From contig NC_061514.1 of NCBI RefSeq assembly GCF_022539505.1, forward strand, positions 248,484,124 to 248,548,123: DNA of 64,000 nucleotides, read 5' to 3'. Positions 33,935 through 45,565 of this stretch are shown here, one piece after another (position 1 is the first letter of the stretch; each line of letters opens with the position of its first letter). The notes below the pieces were generated by a model. The model searched no databases and was not told the DNA's origin. It worked only from the letters and a program-made list of their open reading frames with translations. The translations under genes were made by a program, and so were the position numbers. The DNA comes from Lolium rigidum (taxonomy: Eukaryota > Streptophyta > Magnoliopsida > Poales > Poaceae).

Positions 33935-35403
33935 TGATGTCTACGCACGCTTCTATTCCTCGTAGACGTGTTGGGCCTCCAAGAGCAGAGGTTTGTAGAA
34001 CAAGAGCAAGTTTCCCTTAAGTGAATCACCCAAGGTTTATCGAACTCGTGGAGGTAGAGGTCAAAGATATCCCTCTCAAGCAACCCTGCAATTACGATAC
34101 AAGAAGTCTCTTGTGTCCCCAACACACCTAATACACTTGTCAAATGTATAGGTGCACTAGTTCGGCGAAGAGATAGTAAAATACAAGTATAATGGATGAT
34201 TGTAAGTAGTAATTGCAATCTGAAATAAAGATGGCAGCAAGCAAACATGTAACAGAACTTGTTGGAAACGGTGTTTCAATGCTTAGAAACAAGGCCTAGG
34301 GATCATACTTTCACTAGTGGACACTCTCAACATTGATCACATAACCGAATAAATAAATGCTACTTTCTACACTCTCTTGTTGGATAACAAACACCATTCA
34401 TTGTGTAGGGCTACAAAAGCACACCTCAAGCCGGAGTAAACAAGCTCCACAACATCCGGAGTTCATATTAGAGTAACCTCTAGAGTGCATAATAGACCGT
34501 TGCAATTTAGACCGAGCACTAACATAGCATACACACTGTCAACAATAGCTATGAAAGGGAGAATAGATCGCATCAATACTATCATAGTAATAGTTAACTT
34601 CATAATCTACAAGAGATTACAATCATAACCTACGCCAAGTACTACATGATGCACACACTGTCAACATTACATCATGGAGGAGGAATAGACTACTTTAATA
34701 ACATCACTAGAGTAGCACATAGATTAATAGTGATACAAAGCTCATGACCACATAAAGATCACACCATGGGAGAGAGAGATGAACCACATAGCTACCGGTA
34801 GAGCCCTCGGCCTCGGGGAGAACTACTCCCTCCTCATCATGGGAGACAGCAACGGCGATGAAGATGGCGGTGATGTCGATGGAGATGACTCCAGGGGCAA
34901 TTCCCCGTCCCGGCGGCGTGCCGAAACAGAGACTTCTGTCCCCCAAAACGGAGTTTCGCAATGGCGGCGGCGTCCCTGGAGTCTTTCTGGAGTTTCGTCA
35001 ATTGTTGTCGGGTTTTTAGGTCACGAGGGATAATATAGGCGAAGAGGCGGCGCGAGGGGGTGCCTGGGGGGCCCACCCCATAGGGCGGCGCGCCCCCCTC
35101 TAGGCCACGCCAGCCTATGGTTTGGAGGTCCTGGGCCTCCTCTCCGACTCCCCTTCGGTGTTCTGGTCCTTCTCGGTGAAATAGGATGTTTGGCTTTTGT
35201 TTCATCGAATTCCGAGAATATTGCCCGAACAACCTTTCTGGAACCAAAAATAGCAGAAAACAGGAACTGGCACTTCGGCATCTGTTAATAGGTTAGTTCC
35301 GGAAAATGCATAAAATCATTATAAAGTGTGAGCAAAACATGTAGGTATTGTCATAAAACTAGCATGGAACATCAGAAATTATAGATACGTTGGAGACGTA
35401 TCA
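33935..35403 (-). repeat. RLG3 5' LTR
   Basis: Direct repeat of 28951-30416. It ends in GTATCA at 35403, followed by the ACGCG duplication. Confidence 0.92.
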
Positions 35404-35470
35404 ACGCGCGTGAAACCAAGGCGACGACATTAACTTGCCGCGTGGAAGCTACGCGTCCGGCGAAGACTGA

Positions 35471-37165
35471 TGATACGTCTCCGACGTATGTTCCATGCCA
35501 TATTATTGATGATACCTACATGTTTTATGCACACTTTATGTCATATTCGTGCATTTTCTGGAACTAACCTATTAACAAGATGCCGAAGTGCCGCTGTCGT
35601 TTTCTGCCGTTTTTGGTTTCAGTAAATCCTAGTAACGAAATATTCTCGGAATTGGACGAAATCAAGACCTAGGGGCCTATTTTGCCACGAACCTTCCGTA
35701 AGACCGAAGAGCATACGAAGTGGGGCCACGAGGTGGCCAAACCACAAGGCGGCGCGGCCAAGGGGGCCGCGCCGCCCGTGGTGTGGGCCCCTCGTCAGCC
35801 CCCGACTCGCCCTTCCGCCTACTTAAAGCCTCCGTCGCGAAACCCCCGAGACGAAGAACCACGATACGGAAAACCTTCCGCAGCCGCCGCCATCGCGAAG
35901 CCAAGATCCGGGGGACAGGAGTCTCCGTTCCCGCACCCCGCCGGAGCAGGGGAAGTGCCCCCGGAAGGCTTCTCCATCGACACCGCTGCCATCTCCACCG
36001 CCATCTTCATCACCGCTGCTGCTCCCATGAGGAGGGAGTAGTTCTTCATCGAGGCTCGGGGCTGTACCGGTAGCTATGTGGTTCATCTCTCTCCTATGTG
36101 CTTCAATACAATAATCTCATGAGCTGCCTTACATGATTGAGATTCATATGATGATGCTTGTAATCTAGATGTCATTATGCTAGTCAAGAGAGTTTTACTT
36201 ATGTGATCTCCGGAGACTCCTTGTCCCACGTGTGTAAAGGTGACAGTGTGTGCACCGTGTGGGTCTCTTAGGCTATATTTCACGTAATACTTACTCACCG
36301 TTATGAATGGCGTAGTGAAGTGCTTATTTATATCTCTTTATGATTGCAATGTATTGTGTATCACAATTTATCTATGTGCTACTCTAGCAATGTTATTAAA
36401 GTAGTTTTATTCCTCCCGCACGGTGTAATGGTGACAAGTGTGTGCATCCGTGTTAGTACTTGGTTTATGCTATGATTATGATCTCTTGTAGATTATGAAG
36501 TTAACTATTGCTATGATAGTATTGATGTGTATTATTCCTCCTACATAGCATGAAGGTGACAAGTGTGCATGCTATGTTAGTACTTGGTTTAGTCGAATTG
36601 ATCTTTCATGCACTCTAAGGTTATTTAAATATGAACATTGAATTGTGGAGCTTGTTAACTCCGGCATTGAGGGTTCGTGTAATCCTACGCAATGTGTTCA
36701 TCATCCAACAAGAGAGTGTACAGTATGCATTTATCTATTCTCGTTATGTGATCAATGTTGAGAGTGTCCACTAGTGAAAGTCTAATCCCTAGGCCTTGTT
36801 CCTAAATATCGCTATCGCTGCTTATTTACTGTTTTATCGCGTTACTATCGCTGCGCTACTACCGCTTGTTTACTCGTCCCGGGCAAAGCACTTTTCTCGG
36901 TGCCGTTGCTACTACTTATTCATACCACCTGTATTTTTCACTATCTCTTCGCCGAACTAGTGCACCTATTAGGTGTGTTGGGGACACAAGAGACTTCTTG
37001 CTTTGTGGTTGCAGGGTTGCATGAGAGGGATATCTTTGACCTCTTCCTCCCTGAGATCGATAAACCTTGGGTGATCCACTTAAGGGAAACTTGCTGCTGT
37101 TCTACAAACCTCTGCTCTTGGAGGCCCAACACTGTCTACAAGAATAGAAGCACCCGTAGACATCA
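35471..37165 (+). mobile_element. Solo LTR of an Athila-type retrotransposon, 1.7 kb, TSD ACTGA
   Basis: Plus-oriented LTR from TGATACGTCTCC to GTAGACATCA with perfect ACTGA duplications at 35466-35470 and 37166-37170. It is related to the RLG3 and RLG4 LTRs but clearly diverged, with length differences. No internal domain remains, so it arose by recombination between two LTRs. It lies inside Harb2, 68 bp beyond RLG3. Confidence 0.93.
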
Positions 37166-37766
37166 ACTGACCGGCGGCAGGCTTTTACAGCGCGCGGAAG
37201 ACGATGCGATGAGGATGACGATCGGTCTCTCTCGCCGACAAGTTGGGGCCACCAGACGCGTGGGAAGTTTCCTCGGTGTTTCCCGCGCTTTTCTCTCGTC
37301 CGGAGTCCCCGAGCGCTCCCGGGGGCGGGGCGGGGATGGCCTGGGCTCTCCGGACGGATGAAAGGCCTAATCCGGACGAAAACGAGGAACCGGGGGCGCG
37401 ACTGGGCCGTTTCGTCCATCCGGATGACAAAACGACGTCCTGGGGGCCTCGTCGGGGAGACGGCTGGAGATGCTCTAAGGTTAGGATATGGGTACCCATG
37501 TGGTTACGGATACCCCTTTGGATAGAATTGCCATCCTTAGAGCATCTCCAGTCGCGTCTCCCAAAGTGTCCCCCAAACCGCGCCGGATTTAGCGTTTGGG
37601 GGACGTGTTTCGTTCGTGCCGCATTTGGGGGACGTCGCTGCCCAGCCGCGTCCCCCAAACAAAAATTCGTAAATTTTAATTAAGCGAGATTCGATTAGAT
37701 TCATCCAAATTTGGCATATATACATAGATTCGAACGAAATTTGACTAAATTTAAACTAAACCTAAT

Positions 37767-38034
37767 CTAGAAGTACTTGCGGCGGCCAGAGGCGTCGTAG
37801 TACTGGTGGAAGTTGTACATGTTGTCGGTGATGACCTCCTGCTTGACGCGCTCGTCGGGCTCGTCGACGGGCTCGTCCTTCACCAGTGCCGCTTGGCCCC
37901 GCCTCGCCGTCGTCGGTGAGGTCCATGAGCGGCTTGCCGGAGTCGCGGATGGACATGGCGATCGCCGTCTCGACGTCGCCCCTCCAGGCATCCTTGTCAT
38001 TGAGCGACGCCAAGAACGCCGCTCGTAGCCCTGG
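37767..38034 (-). pseudogene. C-terminal part of the Harb3 ORF
   Basis: Continues the frame broken by RLG2. MASLNDKDAWRGDVETAIAM and DLTDDGEAGPSG are followed by a one-base frame change near 37895. VKDEPVDEPDERVKQEV and the end YYDASGRRKYF then precede the stop at 37767. The short basic-aromatic tail parallels the end of the Harb2 protein in position, though not in sequence. Confidence 0.55.
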
Positions 38035-38965
38035 TGATAGGGCAAATGTGTCCGATCTTTCGATGATATGAAGATATATCGGTTTGTTGGTGGAGTTCGT
38101 GCTTCACGATCCGACTACACGTGCAAAGCTCGTGCGCCAATGCAATCGCTAGGACAATCTCCGGGAGTTACTGATCTTGCGGATGCACGAGCAGCCTGAC
38201 CAGCGAGGGTCTTAATTCCTACCTGAAATCGAGAACAAGTAAGAACTAATGATGCAATCAGAATATTGCGGATGAAAGATGAAAACTTTATTGAAAAAGG
38301 TGGGATTCCGAATAGTCGGTCTTGTTCTGGGTGTTGGCCTCAAAAGAAGTACACGAGAGTTGCAGCAATGGCTAACTTTTAGTCTAATCAAAATCCGAGT
38401 CTAAACGTGACGGCTATGGGGGTATTTAAAGGAGGAAAAGGTGGGGTTTCGGCCAGCCATACGTATGGTGGCCGAACCAAACCCTAGAAGGCCTTTCCCC
38501 CTTCAATACGGACTCTAAAAAGTGGCTAACTTAATTCCTACGAAAATGACATGGGCCTGGCCCAAAACTAAAGGTGGCGCAGCACCATATTATGCTATGG
38601 ACGAAATTATGAAGTGTAAAACTCTATATTTCGTCCATGTCTTCATCTCTTCTTATGGTGGCTTCAAAGTTCTGAAATCTCCACTTGTGGCGTCATCTTC
38701 AATCCTCAAATACTTGTTGCCATCTCCTCCATGCGTGATCATGCTCCAATGCTTGTCCTCCTCATCGATGCTAGGTTCATCATTCCTAACAGTAACAAAC
38801 AAATCTGATTTAGGCAACATCATATTCTCATGTATGTGAGGAATAGTTCCAAGAAACGAAAGTAGCTGATAGTTAAGTTGTTTGGCACGAGCTCGAGTGA
38901 TTGGTCCTTGTATTTGTGTGGCTGTAGGTACAACGGTTGTATCAATAGATGGGATGTCCTCATCA
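38035..38965 (-). repeat. RLG2 3' LTR (931 bp)
   Basis: Matches 57925-58858 along its whole length with few differences. It contains coding-like sequence (GPITRARAKQLNYQ in the partner LTR) at its upstream end. Confidence 0.92.
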
Positions 38966-38977
38966 TGCCCCCTTCTT
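38966..38977 (-). other. Polypurine tract of RLG2
   Basis: AAGAAGGGGGCA on the minus strand, directly before the 3' LTR. Confidence 0.7.
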
Positions 38978-40099
38978 GAATTGAAGTCGTCCTCGACGAA
39001 AGCTCCTCTTCTTCACCAAAGTAAGGCTTCAAATCTGCAATGTTAAATGTAGGACTAACCGGACCCAATTATGCAAGAAGCTCAAGTTTATATGCATTAT
39101 CATTTATTTTCTCTAACCCCTTAAAAGGAACAGCAACGCTTGGTATTAGTTTAGACTTGCGCAATTCAGGAAAACAATCTTTGCGCAAATGCAACAAAAC
39201 AAGATCACCAACATTAAACACAACATGATTTCTTCCTCTATCCCCAACAATTTTATACTTAGCATTCATGCGTGCTATGTTGTCTTTAGTAGTCTCATGC
39301 AATTGTAATATCAATTCAGCACGTTGTGTAGCATCCAAATTATTTTGCACCGAAGATGGTAAAGGCAATAAGTCAATAGGTGCATGTGGAACAAAACCAT
39401 ACACAATCTCAAATGGGCACATATTAGTGGTAGAATGCAGCGAACGATTGTAAGCAAATTCAACATGAGGTAACATTCTTCCCACAATTTTAAGTTCTTT
39501 TTCAAAACAGCCCGCATCATAGTAGACAATGTTCTATTTACTACTTCAGTTTGTCCATCAGTTTGGGGATGACATGTAGTACTAAACAGCAATTTAGTCC
39601 CCAACTTAGTCCATAAACATCTCCAAAAGTGGCTAAGGAACTAGAAACAATAGTATTTGGCACACCATGTGAACGAACAATTTCTCGGAAGAACAAATCA
39701 GCAACATGTGTAGCATCATCAGTCTTGTGACATGGAATAAAGTGTGCCATCTTAGAAAACCAATCCACAACAACAAAGATATTATCCCTCCCCTTCTGTG
39801 TTCGAGGCAAACCCAAAACGAAATACATAGAAATATCCTCCCAAGGTACACTAGGAACAGGAAGAAGACATATATAAACCATGTGGGTTAAGTCGAGACT
39901 TAGCTTTTTGACATGTAGTGCAGCGTGCCACAAATCTCTCAACATCTCGACGCATACGTGGCCAAAAGAAGTGTGCAGCAAGTACATCCTCCGTCTTCTT
40001 CACACCAAAGTGTCCCATCAAGCCGCCTCCATGCGTCTCCTGCAACAACAAAAGACGAACGGAACTATCTGGGATGCATAGCTTGTTAGCACGGAACAC
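38978..40099 (-). pseudogene. RLG2 integrase and C-terminal region, degraded
   Basis: The HHCC domain is intact ([17 protein letters not shown], then [12 protein letters not shown]). In the core the first catalytic Asp is replaced: the string reads [14 protein letters not shown], where Tyr stands at the usual Asp. The second Asp region (near 39650) is unreadable. [16 protein letters not shown] with the Glu is kept near 39560. Downstream ATTKDNIARMNAKYK-type sequence, FNVGDLVLLHLRK and FNIADLKPYF match gypsy chromovirus C-termini. Several frame changes. Not functional. Confidence 0.8.
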
Positions 40100-40733
40100 A
40101 AATCCATCATAGAGGACGAATTTGTTCCATGTTCTACCATCTTTTACAATTCAGCAACACATCTTTAAAATCAGCATCATGCAAGTATTGTTCCTTTATG
40201 GTTTCTAATCCAAAAATCTTGAAGTCAAGTTGAGATAGCATAGTATAACGGCGCGACAAAGCATCAGCAATAACATTATCTTTACCCTTTTTATGTTTGA
40301 TAACATAAGGAAAAGATTCAATAAACTCAACCCACTACACATGGCAGCGATTCAACTTAGCTTGACTACGAATATGCTTCAAAGATTCATGATCAGAATG
40401 GATAACAAATTCTTTAGGCCATAAATAATGTTGCCAAGTTTCTAATGTCCGAACCAGCGCATATAATTCTCTATCATAAGTAGAATAGTTCAGACTAGGC
40501 CCACTCAATTTCTCACTAAAATAGGCAACATGTTTGCCCTCTTGTAATAACACACCTTCCAAACCAATTCCACTAGCATCACATTCAAACTCAAAAGTCT
40601 TATTGAAATCAGAAGTTGGAGTAATGGAGCATGTGTTAACTTATCTTTCAATATCACGGAGGCTTCTTATTGTGCATCGCCCCACACAAATGGCACATCC
40701 TTCTTTGTAAGCTCATTCAGCGGCGCAGCAATG
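40100..40733 (-). pseudogene. RLG2 RT end and RNase H
   Basis: LNELTKKDVPFVWGDA (near 40690) continues the RT frame that stops at 50215, where the palindromic element inserted. RNase H motifs [18 protein letters not shown] and [18 protein letters not shown] follow. A TAA-type stop near 40670 and frame changes near 40610 break it. Confidence 0.78.
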
Positions 40734-41247
40734 TGTCGTTGCCTATTCGACGGTACTCCAGAGGAGGGATCCTCATGGAGGGGAGAAGAAGTAGGGGCCA
40801 TAGGGCGGAGAGTCCTCGGGACGGTGGTACGCGATTTACCCAGCTTCGGAACACCTGCTCGAAGACAGGGCCTACTGCTGCTTGTCTGGAATTATCTGGG
40901 CGCTTTCGCGTTGTTACAATGAGTTGTGGTTGTCTCTCTTCTAGCTTGAGATCTGTCCTCAGGGCTCCCGGGACCCGGCTTATATAGGCGCCCGGATCTA
41001 GGGTTTCTACGGGCAGTCCTACCCGGAATATAAGTTGCCTAACTACGGTACAATATCTTGCCGTGTACGTCAAGGATCCGTCTTCCATCAAGGCCGTGCT
41101 GGATCCGGATACTTCATGGGCCTTCACGGATCCGGCCTCCTTCGTAGGTCGGTTGGGATCCGGCTCCTCGTTCCTGGGCTGGACTTCATCCTTCAGGATC
41201 TACAGTAACTGGGCCGCCCGGTGGGCCATATGCCATCACCACCATCT
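40734..41247 (-). repeat. Left arm of the palindromic element
   Basis: 514 bp. Its reverse complement matches 41274-41507 joined to 49935-50214 with a low percentage of mismatches. TATATA(AG) at 40981 reads leftwards, toward the outer end. Confidence 0.88.
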
Positions 41248-41273
41248 AATTCCGGCAAGCCCGGGTGGCCCAC

Positions 41274-41507
41274 AGATGGTGGTGATGGCATATGGCCCAC
41301 CGGGCGGCCCAGTTACTGTAGATCCTGAAGGATGAAGTCCAGCCCAGGAACGAGGAGCCGGATCCCAACCGACCTACGAAGGAGGCCGGATCCATGAAGG
41401 CCCATGAAGTATCCAGATCCAGCACGACCTTGATGGAAGGCGGATCCTTGACGTACACTGCAAGATATTGTACCGTAGTTAGGCAACTTGTATTCCGGGT
41501 AGGACTC
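41274..41507 (+). repeat. Right arm, inner part
   Basis: Starts AGATGGTGGTGATGG, the exact inverted match of the end of the left arm. It ends at GACTC, the RLG4 target duplication. Confidence 0.88.
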
Positions 41508-43003
41508 TGATGTCTACGGGAGCTTCTATTCTTGTAGACAGTGTTGGGCCTCCAAGAGCAGAGGTTTGTAGAACAGCAGCAAGTTTCCCTTAAGTGGATC
41601 ACCCAAGGTTTATCGATCTCAGGGAGGAAGAGGTCAAAGATATCCCTCTCAAGCAACCCTCGCAATCACGATACAAGGAGTCTCTTGTGTCCCCAACACA
41701 CCTAATACACTTGTCAGATGTATAGGTGCACTAGTTCGGCGAAGAGATAGTGAAATACAAGTAGTATGGATGTATATGAGTGGTAATAGCAATCTGAATA
41801 AAATATGGCAGCGAGTAAACATGCAACTGAACAGTAAATAAACGGAGATTCGATGTTTGGAAACAAGGCCTAGGGATCATACTTTCACTAGTGGACACTC
41901 TCAACATTGATCGCATAATAAGTAACTCTTTCTCTTATGTGCTACATACACTCTTTTGTTGGATGATGAACATATTGCGTAGGATTACACGAACCCTCAA
42001 TGCCGGAGTTAACAAGCTCCACAATTCAATGTTCATATTTAAATAACCTTAGAGCATAATAGATCATTGCAAAATAAACCAAGAACTAACATAGTGCACA
42101 CACTGTCCACATTACACTATGAAGGAGGAATAGATCACATCAATACTATCATAATGATAATTAACTCCACGATCTACAAGAGATCATGATCATAGCCTAC
42201 GACAAGAACCACACGGTGCACACACTAGTCACCTTTACACCATGTAGGAGGAATAGACTACTTTAATAACATCACATGAGTAGCACATAAACTAGTAGCG
42301 ATACAAAGCTCATCATATGGATCTCAATCATGCAAAGCAATTCACGAGATCATTGTATTGGAGTACAGAGAGAGAGATTAACCACATAGCTACGGTAGAG
42401 CCCTCAGCCCCAGGGGTGAATTACTCCCTCCTCATCATGGAGGCAGCGATGGCGGTGAAGATGGCGGTGGAGACGGCGGTGGAGATGGCTCCGGGGGCAA
42501 TTCCCCGCCCCGGCAGGGTGCCGGAACAGAGACTGCTGTCCCCCGAATTGGAGTTTCGCGATGTGGCGGCGCCCCTGGAGTCTTTCTGGAGTTTCGTCTT
42601 TTCTGTCGATGTTTTTAGGTCAGGGACGATTATATAGGCCGAGAATCGGAGTCGGAGGGGCCACGGGGTGGCGCCACCATAGGGGGGCGCGCCCCCCTTG
42701 GGCCGCGCCGCCCTGTGGTGTGGGGCCCCCCTGGCACCCCTCTGACTTTTCTCCGGTGCTCCGGAAGCTTCCGGGAATTATAAGGCCCTCGGTCTTGATT
42801 TCGTCCGATTCCGAAAATATTTCTTTACTAGGATTTCTGAAACCAAAAACAGCAGAAAACAGCAACTGGCCTTTCGGCATCTCGTCAATAGGTTAGTTTC
42901 GAAAAACGCATAAAAATGATATAAAGTGTGAACAAAACATGTTGGTATTGTCATAAAATAAGCATGGAACATCAGAAATTATAGATACGTTGGAGACGTA
43001 TCA
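41508..43003 (-). repeat. RLG4 3' LTR (1496 bp)
   Basis: On the minus strand it runs TGATACGTCTCC to GTAGACATCA. It pairs with 48447-49929. Confidence 0.92.
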
Positions 43004-45565
43004 GCATCCCCAAGCTTAGTTCCTACTCGTCCTCGAGTAGGTAAACGATAAAAGATAATTTCTGAGGTGACATGCTACCAACATAATCTTAATCATACTA
43101 TTGTAAAGCATATGAGATGAATGCAGCGATTCAAAACAATGTTAATTCAGTGAGTAAACAATTGAATCATATAGCAAAGACTTTTCATGAATAATACTCT
43201 CAAGACAAGCATCAATAAGACTTGCATAAGAGTTAACTCATAAAGCAATAAATTCAAAGTAAAGACATTGAAGCAACACAATGGAAGATTAAGTTTCAGC
43301 GGTTGCTTTCAACTTGTAACATGTATATCTCATGGATAATTGTCAATGCAAAGCAATATAACAAGTATAATATGCAAGTATGTAAGAATCAATGCACAGT
43401 TAATCACAAGTGTTTGCTTCTAGGATAGAGAGAAATGGGTAAACTGACTCAATCATAAAAGTAAAAGAATGGTCCTTCAAAGAGGAAAGCATCGATTGCT
43501 ATATTTGTGCTAGAGCTTTTATTTTGAAAACATGAAACAATTTTGTCAACGGTAGTAATAAAGCACATGTATCATGTAAATTATATCTTACAAGTTGCAA
43601 GCCTCATGCATAGTATACTAATAGTGCCCGCACCTTGTCCTAATTAGCTTGGACTACCGGATCATCGCAATACACATGTTTTAACCAAGTGTCACAATGG
43701 GGTACCTCCATGCCGCCTGTACAAAGGTCTAAGGAGAAAGCTCGCATTTTGGATTTCTCGCTTTTGATTATTCTCAACTTAGACATCCATACCGGGACAA
43801 CATGGACAACAGATAATGGACTCCTCTTTAATGCATAATCATGTGGCAACAATTAGTGTTCCCATATGAGATTGAGGATATATATCCAAAACTGAAACTT
43901 CCACCATGATTCATGGCTTTAGTTAGCGGCCCAATGTTCTTCTCTAACAATATGCATGCTCCAACCATTAAGGTGGTAGATCTCTCTTACTTCAGATAAG
44001 ACGGACATGCATAGCAACTCACATGATATTCAACAAAGAATAGTTGATGGCGTCCCCGGAAAACATGGTTATCGCACAACAAGCAACTTAATAAGAGATA
44101 AAGTGCATAAGTACATATTCAATACCACAATAGTTTTTAAGCTATTTGTCCCATGAGCTATATATTGCAAAGGTAAAGAATGGAAATTTTAAAGGTAGCA
44201 CTCAAGCAATTTACTTTGGAATGGCGGAGAAATACCATGTAGTAGGTAGGTATGGTGGACACAAATGGCATAGTGGTTGGCTCAAGGATTTTGGATGCAT
44301 GAGAAGTATTTCCTCTCGATACAAGGCTTAGGCTAGCAAGGTTGTTTGAAGCAAACACAAGCATAAACTATTACATCAAAACTTTACATAAAAGACATAT
44401 TACAAGCATTATAAGACTATACATTGTCTTCCCTGTTGTTCAAACACCTCACTAGAAAATATCTAGACTCTAGAGAAACCACTCATGCAAACCAAATTTT
44501 AACAAGCTCTATGTATTTCTTCACTAATAGGTGCAAAGTATATGATGCAAGAGCTTAAACATGAGCACAAAAATTGCCAAGTATCAAGTTATTCAAGACA
44601 TCATACCAGTTACTACATATAGCATTTTCCGTTTCCAACCATATAACAATTAACGAAGCAGTTTCATCCTTCGCCATGAAAATTAAAAGCTAAGAACACA
44701 TGTGTTCATACGAACCAGCGGAGCGTGTCTCTCTCCCACACAAGCATTTATTAAAAAAAAACTAAAACAAGAAACATACATATGCTCCAAGTAAAGTACA
44801 TAAGATGTGACCGAATAAAAATATAGTTTCAAGAGAAGGAACCTGATAATTTGTCGATGAAGAAGGGGATGCCCAAGGCATCCCCAAGCTTAGATGCGTG
44901 AGTCTTCTTGAAATATGCAGGGATGAACCACCGGGGAATCCCCAAGCTTAGACTTTTCACTCTTCTTGATCATAGTATATCATCCTCCTCTCTTGACCCT
45001 TGAAAACTTCCTCCACACCAAACTCGAAACAAACTCATTAGAGGGTTAGTGCATAATTAAAAATTCACATGTTCAGAGGTGACACAATCATTCTTAACAC
45101 TTCTGGACATTGCTCAAAGCTACCGGAAGGTAATGGAACAAAGAAATCCACCCAACACAGCGAAAGAAGCAATGCGAAATAAAAGGCAGAATCTGTCAAA
45201 ACAGAACAGTCCGTAAAGACGAATTTTAAAAGGGCACCAGACTTGCTCAAATGAAAATGCTCAAATTTAATGAAAGTTGCGTACATATCTGAGGATCACT
45301 CACGTAAATTGGCTTAATTTTCTGAGTTACCTACAGAGAATTAGACCCAGATTCGTGACAGCAAAGAAATCTGTTTCTCGCGCAGTAATCCAAATCTAGT
45401 ATTTACTTTACTATCAAAGACTTTACTTGGCACAACAAAACACAAAACTAAGATAAGGAGAGGTTGCTACAGTAGTAAACAACTTCCAAGACACAAATAT
45501 AAAACAAAGTACTGTAGCAAAATAACACATGGGTTATCTCCCAAGAAGTTCTTTCTTTATAGCCA
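43004..45565 (-). other. RLG4 PPT and 3' non-coding region
   Basis: The PPT (AAGCTTGGGGATGC on the minus strand) is at 43004-43018. The rest is non-coding and colinear with 30417-33030 of RLG3. Confidence 0.65.

Larger units (their letters stand above)
28951..35403 (-). mobile_element. RLG3: non-autonomous Athila-type retrotransposon, 6.45 kb, TSD ACGCG
   Basis: Minus-strand element with LTRs at 28951-30416 and 33935-35403 and perfect ACGCG duplications at 28946-28950 and 35404-35408. The PBS is tRNA-Asp type and the PPT ends in GGGGATGC. The 3.5 kb interior has a single ORF of unknown function and no protease, RT or integrase, so it needs enzymes from a relative such as RLG1. It lies inside Harb2, close to the start of the Harb2 ORF. 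Confidence 0.92.
16964..37475 (-). mobile_element. PIF/Harbinger-type element (Harb2) carrying an ORF of unknown function, nested inserts, TSD TAA
   Basis: Left terminus GAGCACCCCCAGC at 16964 and right terminus CTGGAGATGCTC ending at 37475 are imperfect inverted repeats, flanked by TAA at 16961-16963 and 37476-37478. Without its three insertions (RLG1, RLG3, solo LTR) the element is about 1.9 kb. It encodes one minus-strand protein, now in two pieces, but no transposase. It would depend on a Harbinger transposase in trans. Confidence 0.75.
16580..37539. mobile_element. hAT-like MITE (core about 0.44 kb) split by nested insertions
   Basis: The ends are TAAGGATGGCAAT at 16580-16592 and its exact inverted copy ATTGCCATCCTTA at 37527-37539. 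The core is 16580-16963 plus 37476-37539; everything between is the Harb2 element and its own insertions. The interior consists of GGTACCC / GGGTAGG-type strings and has no coding capacity. The GGATGGCAAT terminus resembles plant hAT MITEs. An 8-bp TSD cannot be checked because Harb1 and Harb3 sit directly on the two ends. Confidence 0.6.

Noticed and set aside
37166..37475. Gene in the GC-rich stretch between the solo LTR and the Harb2 terminus
   Set aside because: Frames are open on both strands but without motifs. It belongs to the Harb2 5' flank.
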